Source of the DNA: Variovorax sp. J22P240 | GTDB taxonomy: Bacteria > Pseudomonadota > Gammaproteobacteria > Burkholderiales > Burkholderiaceae_C | Length of the DNA: 64,000 nucleotides | Assembly (NCBI RefSeq): GCF_030316855.1 | Contig: NZ_JASZYR010000002.1 | Coordinates: 124,001 to 188,000 of the forward strand | Direction: 5' to 3' | Part shown: one piece after another, positions 40,636 through 47,895 of the stretch | Layout of the letters: every line of letters begins with the position of its first letter | How positions within the stretch are numbered: the first letter of the stretch is position 1 | The notes under the pieces: model-generated | Seen by the model: the letters and a program-made list of their open reading frames with translations, nothing else | Databases searched by the model: none | What the model was told of the DNA's origin: nothing | Program-made: the position numbers and the translations under genes

Positions 40636-41838
40636 TCAGTAGCGGGCGACCACGCCGCTGAAATCCACGTCCTTGGCGACATAGACGCTCACCACGGTCC
40701 CCTGGTGGATGGTCACGGTGGCCGGTCGATTGGCGCCACGCCGGACGGCCTGGTTGGCAATGTTCTGCAGCGTCTGCGCCGTGTTGCTCTCGTAGGGCGA
40801 CTGCACCACGACACCTCCAGCGCCGACGGTGGTGCCGCTCGGGCCATGCTCGGCGGCGGCGTACTTGAACGCATCGCTGAACAGGCTGATCAGCATGGCC
40901 GAGCCGATCCGTGCGCCCCAATGCTCGTCGAGGTAGCCCGGATGGCCTGCGCCGCCGAGGCTGTCCACGCCGGGACTGGCCATGTTCACGTCGATGCCGG
41001 TGGGTGTGACGATGCGATCCCAGACGACCGCCACGCGAGGCCCGTTCGGCTCGGTGTCGTACTTGCCGAGCACCTTGGAGCCCTTGGGCAAGAGCAGCCG
41101 CTTGCCACTGAAGGAGTAGACGGGCTCGGTGACGATGCACGAGGTGAATCCGGGGATGTCGGTGACGATGTGGGTTTCGAGGACACACCGGATATAGGTC
41201 CCGCGCAACATCAGCGTGTCGGGATGGACGAGCGGCTGGGCACTGGATGTCTGCGCCAGAGGTTTCGACGAATACGCGCTATTGGGAGGGACTTCTTGTT
41301 CCTGCCCTGCGGCGCCGAACGGGCCTGCAAAGGGTTGAGCGCCAGGGGCAGGCGGCCGGGCATTGCCGTTGGCCACGCCGACCACGGCTGCGGTATCGGC
41401 GGACATCATTCGACGCTCCATCAAGGTGGGTTGACGGGGGACCCGTGCTGTCGGCGGGAGCAGGGGTTGCGGCGGTTGCGCAGGGAGCACCGGCAGCGGC
41501 GGTGCGAGTGAGATCGCCTCGACGTGACGTGGAAGGAGTGATGGCATCTGCGCCTTGGGCGCCGCCGGGACGGTGACAGTCTCTTCGCGCACCTTCTGTT
41601 GGCGATCATTGCGATGAAGCACGCTGTTGAACATCCAGAGCGCTGCAGCCGCAAGCAGCACGACGATGCCTGCCAGGAAGCCCAATGCGCGGCGGTTCAT
41701 GCGCCGCATCTCGCTGGACCTCAGTTCTGGCGCCGTGGCATCCAGGTCGGGAGGTGCGGCCTGCTGCTGGAAGCCCTCGGAGTATGGGTTGCCGTATACG
41801 GAAGCGTGGCCGGGAGGAGGAGGGTTGTTCGAGTTCAC
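40636..41838 (-). CDS. virB10: VirB10 envelope-spanning scaffold protein
   Basis: 400 residues from GTG 41838, which overlaps the virB9 stop (GTGA); no ATG in a suitable place exists. Cytoplasmic Pro-rich N terminus, one membrane helix (about 51-70, LGFLAGIVVLLAAAALWMF), a Pro-rich periplasmic linker (about 85-145), then the TrbI domain with TYIRCVLETHIVTDIPGFTS and the antenna-region GARIGSAMLISLFSDAFKYA. It links both membranes in the core complex with VirB7 and VirB9. Confidence 0.95.
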   Translation of the reverse strand: MNSNNPPPPGHASVYGNPYSEGFQQQAAPPDLDATAPELRSSEMRRMNRRALGFLAGIVVLLAAAALWMFNSVLHRNDRQQKVREETVTVPAAPKAQMPSLLPRHVEAISLAPPLPVLPAQPPQPLLPPTARVPRQPTLMERRMMSADTAAVVGVANGNARPPAPGAQPFAGPFGAAGQEQEVPPNSAYSSKPLAQTSSAQPLVHPDTLMLRGTYIRCVLETHIVTDIPGFTSCIVTEPVYSFSGKRLLLPKGSKVLGKYDTEPNGPRVAVVWDRIVTPTGIDVNMASPGVDSLGGAGHPGYLDEHWGARIGSAMLISLFSDAFKYAAAEHGPSGTTVGAGGVVVQSPYESNTAQTLQNIANQAVRRGANRPATVTIHQGTVVSVYVAKDVDFSGVVARY

Positions 41839-42602
41839 TTGGCGGTGTTCCTTCGAAGACCCACGACGTTGCTGTCTTGACGAATGACCAGATACGGATA
41901 AGTGCCATGAGCGACGATCGTGTTTCCTTCGACGGTCGTGTTGACTACCGAGTCCTCGCCGTGCTCGATCTGGCGCATGTAGATGGCCGGGAAATTCCCG
42001 GTAGGGAACTCCTTCATGTCGCTCATCCGGATGTAGGTGAACCGTCCGTCGTCGTAGACGGCGGTGGGGATCAGCCAAGGCGCCCCCGTGTCGCGGGTCG
42101 CGTAGTCGTAGTCGAAGTGGTAGCTGCGGCCCTTGACCAGCGAGGTGCTGAGTTCCGGTGCCCGCGCGGCCTTGACGGCTTCGTTCGAGAAGCTCGCGTC
42201 GGACGGATAGGTGAAGCTGATCTTGTATTGGACGCCGGCGGCGCGCGCGGATTCGAGCGTCTTCCAGTCGGTGGCGACCACCTTCAATTCGAAGATGTAG
42301 GAATGCGTCTCCGTGCGGATCATCATATTGGTGTCCACGTCGACGTTCCTGGGCTTCAGGTAGAACACGTTGTCGCGCCGGGTCAACTCCCAGCCGGTGC
42401 TGAAGCCGGTGCTGTAGTCGAGGATCTTCTCGTTCGGACTCAGTTCGATCTGCGTGGTGATGCCCAGGCCGGTGTGCACCGGGTAGATGCGGTCGGGTCG
42501 GTACTCGTAGGGCTGGACCGCCTGCGCGGCGGAGTTGTGCACGGCGGTGGCCGACACCATGCACACGATGGCGGCCAGAGGAAGTCGGCTTGACGGGCTC
42601 AT
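41835..42602 (-). CDS. virB9: VirB9 core complex protein
   Basis: 255 residues. A signal peptide (cleavage near AHNSAAQA, about residue 28) is followed by the N-terminal domain with YEYRPDRIYPVHTGLGITTQ and ELSPNEKILDY, and a C-terminal domain ending DSNVVGLRRNTAK that binds VirB7. It is overlapped by both neighbours (ATGA with virB8 and GTGA with virB10), indicating coupled translation. Confidence 0.95.
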   Translation of the reverse strand: MSPSSRLPLAAIVCMVSATAVHNSAAQAVQPYEYRPDRIYPVHTGLGITTQIELSPNEKILDYSTGFSTGWELTRRDNVFYLKPRNVDVDTNMMIRTETHSYIFELKVVATDWKTLESARAAGVQYKISFTYPSDASFSNEAVKAARAPELSTSLVKGRSYHFDYDYATRDTGAPWLIPTAVYDDGRFTYIRMSDMKEFPTGNFPAIYMRQIEHGEDSVVNTTVEGNTIVAHGTYPYLVIRQDSNVVGLRRNTAK

Positions 42603-43471
42603 TGGCGCCGCGCTCCCTGAACGGCGTCGGTGGGCCCTACGGTTGCACGATGTTCGGGGACCGGCGGTGGCGGAACGACAAGGTCCAACTGCTGGGCACT
42701 GGTGTCGGCGCTGACAGGCAGCGGGACTGAAATCTCTTCCGGTGCCGCCGAGGCATAGTCGTTGTCGACACGATAGCTGGTGACCTGGAAGCCGAGCGGA
42801 TTCTCGATCCGATACTGCTCGTCCATCTTCAGGTTGGGCTTGTAGGTGAACTCCAGTGTCGCGATCCTGCTGTCCAGCGGACGGGTCGCACCGGTTTGCT
42901 TGTCGTAGAGACTGCGCTGGAATCGGACCGTCGCTCCTTTCGGCGTGGCGTTGGCCCCGCTGCCGATCAGCACGATGCTCAGGATCTTCACGCGTACTGC
43001 CCGGTCCTTGCCGTAGGTCTTGTAGGGACTGTCGGGGTTGAGAGATGCGTGCAGGCTCGTATAGGCCGCGGCGACGCCGGGCGAGGACATCGTCAGCACC
43101 GTGGTCCAGTCGCGCAGGTTCGTCAACGCCAGGTCATAGGATTCGCGACCGAGCACGAAGTGAGCGACGTTGCTGCGGTTGATGGCTTCGCTGGTCGTGA
43201 TGCGCTGGTTAACGATGTCGTCAGTGAGCCGCGCGACGGTACTGGTGCCGGTGTAGGCATCGGCCATGACGAGGAACGGCACCTTTTCCTTCAGCGGCAG
43301 CATGTAGAAGTAACCGCCCGCGAGAACCAGCGCCATGACGATGGCGCCGAAGGCGACGGCCCAGGCGCGGCGCTCGCTGCGCCGGGCGAGATCTGCGATC
43401 GTGAGTTCGAAATCGACGGCCTTGGCAACGGATTCGTCGATCTTCGGCGTGGAGGGCCTCGGGCTGAACAT
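42599..43471 (-). CDS. virB8: VirB8 inner-membrane assembly factor
   Basis: 290 residues from ATG 43471, with GGAGG eight bases upstream; a start seven codons earlier is less likely. A short cytoplasmic part (about 1-37), one membrane helix (38-57) and the periplasmic NTF2-like VirB8 domain (about 75-240) with TDDIVNQRITTSEAINRSNV and the YDLALTNLRDW region. A Pro-rich C-terminal tail follows. It nucleates the inner-membrane complex. Confidence 0.94.
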   Translation of the reverse strand: MFSPRPSTPKIDESVAKAVDFELTIADLARRSERRAWAVAFGAIVMALVLAGGYFYMLPLKEKVPFLVMADAYTGTSTVARLTDDIVNQRITTSEAINRSNVAHFVLGRESYDLALTNLRDWTTVLTMSSPGVAAAYTSLHASLNPDSPYKTYGKDRAVRVKILSIVLIGSGANATPKGATVRFQRSLYDKQTGATRPLDSRIATLEFTYKPNLKMDEQYRIENPLGFQVTSYRVDNDYASAAPEEISVPLPVSADTSAQQLDLVVPPPPVPEHRATVGPTDAVQGARRQ

Positions 43472-43893
43472 CAGCAAGCTCCTCCCTCGCAAGCGGGCCG
43501 CACCACGATCTGCTTGCCGTCGGCGGTGACGGACACGCCTTGAGTCGCGTAGATGGCACTCAATGCGGATGTGGCCGCTTGGATGTCAGCGGTGCGGATA
43601 AGGGCGACCGGCTTGTACAAGGTGAAGTCGGAGCCGAGCCGATAGGAGAGTTTCAGGCCGGCGTCCGTCGCCCATCGCTTGAGCATCGTCTTCAGCGTCT
43701 CGTCGATGGGAGTGGCATGGAACGTATAGGGCGGGGACAGCGGAATCGCCGAGGTCACGTCCTGGAGACGGTTCACGGGGCTCCACTCGCCTCCGTAATC
43801 GGACGGCGGAGGCGTTCCGCACGCGGCCAGGGCCGCGAGGACGGGCAGGCAAGCGCAGCCCTGCAGGGCGCGTGCGATCGCAGCCGCGCTCAC
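43471..43893 (-). CDS. virB7: VirB7 lipoprotein with N0-like domain
   Basis: 140 residues from GTG 43893. This start gives a normal lipoprotein signal peptide ending ALAAC (Cys25); a TTG at 44013 would put the lipobox at residue 65 and translate a strong hairpin. After the short VirB9-binding stretch comes a C-terminal N0/secretin-like domain (about 56-135; FHATPIDETLKTMLKRW and AIYATQGVSVTADGKQIVV). A VirB7 with this extra domain is a hallmark of the X-T4SS subgroup and is absent from classic VirB7 proteins of about 50 residues. First gene of the T4SS block. Confidence 0.88.
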   Translation of the reverse strand: MSAAAIARALQGCACLPVLAALAACGTPPPSDYGGEWSPVNRLQDVTSAIPLSPPYTFHATPIDETLKTMLKRWATDAGLKLSYRLGSDFTLYKPVALIRTADIQAATSALSAIYATQGVSVTADGKQIVVRPACEGGAC

Positions 43894-43957
43894 GACCGGC
43901 CTGCTGGATGAAGAGGATGACTGAGCCGACGGAAGCCGCGAAGCGCGGAAGTCGCGA

Positions 43958-43986
43958 GGCACGTCCGGCACTTGGACGGACGTGCC
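43958..43986 (-). promoter_or_regulatory. Perfect hairpin in the virB7 leader
   Basis: GGCACGTCCG (43958-43967) pairs with CGGACGTGCC (43977-43986) across a nine-base loop, 65 bases before the virB7 GTG. There is no T-run behind it on the minus strand, so it looks more like a regulatory leader structure or protein-binding inverted repeat than a terminator. Confidence 0.5.
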
Positions 43987-44202
43987 GACGGCCGCTGGCC
44001 GATAGCGTTGCAATGAATCACCTGAACTCCCTGAACCTTTTTTCTCATTCTAGGCAGGTGTTGCTTTTAGTTGTTACTTTGAGCAACTTGACATCAACCT
44101 GTCGTTCGAGCATGGGGCACGCGCCGTCGCTAGCAGCCGCGTCCGCTCGTTTGGTTCCGCCGCGGGGCTTTGCCGCCAAGTTGCCCGCTGCGCCCTGTTT
44201 TC

Positions 44203-44215
44203 GAGAATAATTCTC
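44203..44215 (+). promoter_or_regulatory. Fur-box-like palindrome before feoAB
   Basis: GAGAATAATTCTC is a perfect 6-1-6 inverted repeat, differing from the core Fur consensus GATAATNATTATC by one base in each arm. It ends 33 bases before the feoA ATG. Fur repression of ferrous iron uptake is well established in proteobacteria. Confidence 0.75.
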
Positions 44216-44248
44216 ATTTTGCAGATCTGGATTTCGCGGGTGACCACA

Positions 44249-44530
44249 ATGACCGGCGCGGCCTTGGCCGCCATCAGCCTCCATCAGCTTCCCAACCATC
44301 AATGGGCCACCGTGCTCGACGTGCTTCGGCCCGATGCGCCGGAGGATCGCGAACTGGTACTCCGCCTGACCGAAATCGGTTTCGTTCCGGGCGAGCCGGT
44401 GTGCATCGTCGCGAACGGCGTCCCGGGCCGCGAGCCCTTGGCCGTTCGCCTGGGCCATACCACCTTCGCGTTGCGCCGCCATGAGGCTTCGCTGATTCGC
44501 GTCACGCCGGGAGCGATCGGCCATGGTTGA
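44249..44530 (+). CDS. feoA: Ferrous iron transport protein A
   Basis: 93 residues from ATG 44249; a TTG further upstream would begin next to the Fur site and is rejected. It is an SH3-like fold with LRLTEIGFVPGEPVCIVANG and a C-terminal LRRHEASLIRVTP. FeoA is a small cytosolic partner of FeoB. It overlaps feoB by eight bases. Confidence 0.92.
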   Translation: MTGAALAAISLHQLPNHQWATVLDVLRPDAPEDRELVLRLTEIGFVPGEPVCIVANGVPGREPLAVRLGHTTFALRRHEASLIRVTPGAIGHG

Positions 44531-46421
44531 GGCGACGTTGAACTTCCAGCCCGGTGCGGCCGCATCGACGAGCCCGCCGGATCGCATCGCGCTGCTGGGC
44601 AATCCCAACTGCGGCAAGACGGCGCTGTTCAACCTGCTCACGGGCAGCCGCCAGAAAGTTGCCAACTACGCGGGCGTAACGGTCGAGCGCAAGGAAGGCA
44701 CCTTGCGCACGCCCGCGGGCCGGCGCGTTTTCGTGCTCGACCTGCCGGGCGCCTACAGCCTGAACGCGCTGTCGGCCGACGAGGCTGTCACGCGTGACGT
44801 GGTCACCGGCAAGAGCAAGGAGGCGCCGCCCGACCTGCTCGTCTGCGTGACCGACGCCACCAATCTGCGGCTCAACCTGCGACTGGTGCTCGAAGCCAAG
44901 CGCCTGGGCTTGCCGATGGTCGTAGCGCTCAACATGACCGACATGGCGAGGAAGCAGGGCATCCAGGTCGACGTGGCCGTGCTTTCCCGCGAACTCGGCG
45001 TGCCGGTGATCGAGACGGTCGGTGTGCACAGCGGCGGCGCGAAGGGGCTGCTCGAAGCGCTCGATGCGCCCGTGGCCGCCGCGGCGCCGAAACCCTGGCA
45101 TGCGCCTGGCCTCGACGACGTGCTCGGCACCCAGCGGGAAGTCCGCCGCATCCTCGGCCTCGCTGTGAAAGAGCCTGTCGGCAGCCTGGCCACCAGCGAC
45201 CGCATCGATCGCGTCGTGATGCACCCGCTATGGGGCATGGTGGTGCTCGCGGTCACGATGTTCCTGATGTTCCAGGCCGTGTTCAGCTGGGCCGAGGTGC
45301 CGATGGACGCCATCAAGGACGCGACCACCGCGTTCGGCGAACTCATTAAGCGCGTCATTCCCGAAGGCATGCTGCAGAGCCTGTTGGTCGACGGCATCGT
45401 CGCCGGCGTCGGCGGGGTGATCGTCTTCCTGCCGCAGATCCTGATCCTGTTCCTGTTCATCCTTGCGCTGGAAGACTCGGGCTACCTGCCGCGCGCAGCC
45501 TTCCTGCTCGACCGCGTGATGGGCACCGTGGGCCTGTCGGGCCGCTCCTTCATCCCGCTGCTTTCCAGCTTTGCCTGCGCGATTCCCGGCGTGATGGCCA
45601 CGCGCACCATCAGCAACTGGCGCGACCGGATCACGACGATCATGATCGCGCCGCTGATGACCTGTTCGGCGCGGCTGCCGGTATACGCGCTGCTGATCGC
45701 CGCCTTCATTCCGGCGCGCACGGTCGGCGGCGTGTTCAACCTGCAGGGCGTGGTGCTGTTCGCCCTGTACGTCTTCGGCATCGTTTCGGCCATGGCAGTG
45801 GCCTGGGTCATGAAGCGCTTCCGCGACGTGAAGCGACATTCGCCGTTGCTGATGGAACTACCGGCCTACCGCTGGCCGAACCTGCGCAACCTCGGGCTGG
45901 GTCTCTACGAGCGGGCCTGGATTTTCATCCAGCGCGTGGGCACGATCATCCTCACGCTCACGATCCTGCTGTGGTTTCTCTCGACCTTCCCGTCGCCGCC
46001 CGAAGGTGCGACGGGGCCGGCTATTCAGCACAGCCTCGCCGGCATGATCGGCCGTGGCCTCGAACACATCTTTGCGCCGATCGGCTTCAACTGGCAGATC
46101 TCGATCGCGCTGGTGCCCGGCATGGCGGCGCGCGAAGTCGCCGTGGGCGCCTTGGGGACGGTGTACGCACTTTCTGCCACCGGGGACGACGTGGCGGGCC
46201 AGCTCGAGCCGTTGATCGCGGGCAGCTGGTCGCTGGCCACGGCGCTGTCGCTCCTGGTCTGGTACGTGTTTGCGCCGCAGTGCCTCTCGACGCTGGCGAC
46301 CGTCAAGCGGGAAACCGGTTCCTGGCGCTACGTGTGGATCATGGCTGGCTATTTGTTCGCACTCGCCTACATTGCATGCTGGATCACCTATCGGGTGACG
46401 CTGGCATTCACAGGAGGATGA
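44523..46421 (+). CDS. feoB: Ferrous iron transporter FeoB
   Basis: 632 residues. An N-terminal GTPase domain has G1 GNPNCGKT (26-33) and G3 DLPG (73-76), followed by NMTD, then a helical spacer and a membrane domain with Gate motifs (SFACAIPGVMATRTI, and the second Gate around GMAAREVAVGALGTVYALS). It is shorter than the E. coli protein (about 770) but complete at both ends. It imports Fe(II) across the inner membrane. Confidence 0.96.
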   Translation: MVEATLNFQPGAAASTSPPDRIALLGNPNCGKTALFNLLTGSRQKVANYAGVTVERKEGTLRTPAGRRVFVLDLPGAYSLNALSADEAVTRDVVTGKSKEAPPDLLVCVTDATNLRLNLRLVLEAKRLGLPMVVALNMTDMARKQGIQVDVAVLSRELGVPVIETVGVHSGGAKGLLEALDAPVAAAAPKPWHAPGLDDVLGTQREVRRILGLAVKEPVGSLATSDRIDRVVMHPLWGMVVLAVTMFLMFQAVFSWAEVPMDAIKDATTAFGELIKRVIPEGMLQSLLVDGIVAGVGGVIVFLPQILILFLFILALEDSGYLPRAAFLLDRVMGTVGLSGRSFIPLLSSFACAIPGVMATRTISNWRDRITTIMIAPLMTCSARLPVYALLIAAFIPARTVGGVFNLQGVVLFALYVFGIVSAMAVAWVMKRFRDVKRHSPLLMELPAYRWPNLRNLGLGLYERAWIFIQRVGTIILTLTILLWFLSTFPSPPEGATGPAIQHSLAGMIGRGLEHIFAPIGFNWQISIALVPGMAAREVAVGALGTVYALSATGDDVAGQLEPLIAGSWSLATALSLLVWYVFAPQCLSTLATVKRETGSWRYVWIMAGYLFALAYIACWITYRVTLAFTGG

Positions 46422-46422
46422 G

Positions 46423-46701
46423 ATGACACAGCAGATCGTCGTAGCGCTGATCGTCGCGTTGGCTGCGGTCTATGCCGTCTGGCGCTGGATGCCGGGCAGC
46501 TGGCGCCGCGCGGCAGCGACGAGGCTCGCAGCCGGATCGCAGCGCGCGGGGCTGGTCGATGCGGAGCGTGCACGGCAACTTGCGGCTTCGCTGGGCAAGA
46601 CCTCAGGTTGCGGATCGTGCGACAGCTGCGGCAGCTGCTCGACCGGTACGGGTTCGAAGGCAGGTGCAGACGGCCAACCGCCACTGACGCGCTCGCACTG
46701 A
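46423..46701 (+). CDS. FeoB-associated Cys-rich membrane protein (DUF6587-like)
   Basis: 92 residues starting one base after the feoB stop. One N-terminal membrane helix (about 3-21) is followed by a basic segment and a cysteine cluster SGCGSCDSCGSCS near residues 62-74. Small proteins of this kind follow feoB in many betaproteobacteria and may stand in for FeoC. Iron or redox sensing by the cysteines is inference. Confidence 0.8.
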   Translation: MTQQIVVALIVALAAVYAVWRWMPGSWRRAAATRLAAGSQRAGLVDAERARQLAASLGKTSGCGSCDSCGSCSTGTGSKAGADGQPPLTRSH

Positions 46702-46714
46702 AAGCGCGCGGTCG

Positions 46715-47893
46715 ATGTCGGCTCATATCCTGATTGCAGGCGGAGGCATTGCGGGCCTCGCGACGGCACTGGCGCTGGCTCGTCGGCGCCATCGCATCGA
46801 CCTGCTGGAACAATCGGTGGCATTCAGCGAAATCGGCGCGGGTATCCAGCTCGGGCCCAACGTCACCCGACGCTTGCAGGCGCTTGGTGTCTCGGAAGCG
46901 CTGGTACGGGTTGCCGCACGGCCGGATGCGCTGGTCGTCCGCAGTGCAACACGCGGTCATGAAATCGCCCGGATGCCGCTCGGCAACGCGATGCTGCACA
47001 GCTATGCCGCACCTTATCTCTGTGTCCATCGCGCGGACCTCCATGCGCTGATGCTTGCCGCGGTGCGCGGAACCGGCGCCGTCACGCTCACCACCGGGGC
47101 GCGCGTGACGCAAGTGGTCGCACGGGGAGACCTGGTCTGCGCATCGAGTACCGAGACGCGCGCCTGGGAAGGCGATGCGTTGATCGGCGCTGATGGCCTA
47201 TGGAGCACTGTGCGCCCGCGCGTGGTGGAAGACACCGACCCGCCCCGGGCGACGGGCCATACGGCATGGCGCGCACTGGTCGATCAGGCGGCATTGCCTG
47301 CATCGATGCGCAGCACGCAGATCCGCGTCTGGCTCGGACCGCGGCTGCACGCGGTGGCCTACCCCGTGCGTCGTGGCGAGGCGCTCAACGTGGTTGTGCT
47401 CGCCGAAGCAGCGCCCGTCGGTGACGCGCGCGATTGGGATCAGGCGACGAGCCTTGGCGCGTTGCAAGCCGCGACGGGCCGCACGTGCCGCGAACTGCAG
47501 GCTTTGCTCGAAGCGGTGCCGTCATGGCGAGCGTGGACGCTGAGCGATCGCCCGCCATTGACCGGCCCGCACGAGATGGCCGGCGAGCGAGTTGCGCTGG
47601 CGGGCGATGCTGCGCACCCCATGCTGCCTTACCTGGCCCAGGGCGCCGGCATGGCCATCGAGGACGCGGTCGCGCTGGCGGAGGCGCTCGACGGCGGGGA
47701 TGCGTCCGAAGTCCCGGCTGCGCTGGCGCGCTATGCCGCTGCGCGCTGGGAGCGCAACGCACAGGTGCAGGCACGGGCTCGGCGCAATGGCGAAATCTTC
47801 CATGCCACCGGACTCGTGCGCGTGGGGCGCGATGCGGCGCTGCGCCTGTTGGGGGGGCGCCTGCTCGACGTGCCTTGGCTCTACGACGCCTGA
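46715..47893 (+). CDS. FAD-dependent aromatic monooxygenase (salicylate hydroxylase-like)
   Basis: 392 residues. FAD fingerprint IAGGGIAGLATALALARR at the N terminus, the second motif GADGLWSTVRPRV, and the third GDAAHPMLPYLAQGAGMAIE are complete, as in class A flavin monooxygenases with NAD(P)H. The true aromatic substrate cannot be told. It follows the feo genes closely but has no obvious link to iron; its stop faces that of the next gene with a 2-base gap. Confidence 0.87.
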   Translation: MSAHILIAGGGIAGLATALALARRRHRIDLLEQSVAFSEIGAGIQLGPNVTRRLQALGVSEALVRVAARPDALVVRSATRGHEIARMPLGNAMLHSYAAPYLCVHRADLHALMLAAVRGTGAVTLTTGARVTQVVARGDLVCASSTETRAWEGDALIGADGLWSTVRPRVVEDTDPPRATGHTAWRALVDQAALPASMRSTQIRVWLGPRLHAVAYPVRRGEALNVVVLAEAAPVGDARDWDQATSLGALQAATGRTCRELQALLEAVPSWRAWTLSDRPPLTGPHEMAGERVALAGDAAHPMLPYLAQGAGMAIEDAVALAEALDGGDASEVPAALARYAAARWERNAQVQARARRNGEIFHATGLVRVGRDAALRLLGGRLLDVPWLYDA

Positions 47894-47895
47894 AT

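Larger units (their letters stand above)
43894..44248. promoter_or_regulatory. Divergent control region between virB7 and feoA
   Basis: This 355-base region without a gene holds the virB leader (with the hairpin at 43958-43986), an AT-rich stretch at about 44035-44100 that should contain the virB promoter (minus strand TAGAAT at about 44047-44052), and the feo promoter side with a Fur-like palindrome at 44203-44215. Apart from these I see no further recognisable element. Confidence 0.5.

Noticed and set aside
23948..43893. Conjugative element (ICE or plasmid) interpretation of the T4SS
   Set aside because: No relaxase, mobilisation, integrase, replication or partition gene is present, and the cargo proteins carry a protein-delivery signal.
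43894..44013. Longer VirB7 from TTG 44013
   Set aside because: It would place the lipobox cysteine at residue 65 and translate a perfect inverted repeat; the GTG at 43893 gives a normal lipoprotein signal peptide and the family-like length. Kept as an open question in the findings.
43894..44045. CsrA/RsmA control of the virB leader, as reported for the X. citri system
   Set aside because: Only two GGA triplets occur in the presumed leader on the minus strand, too few to support a claim.
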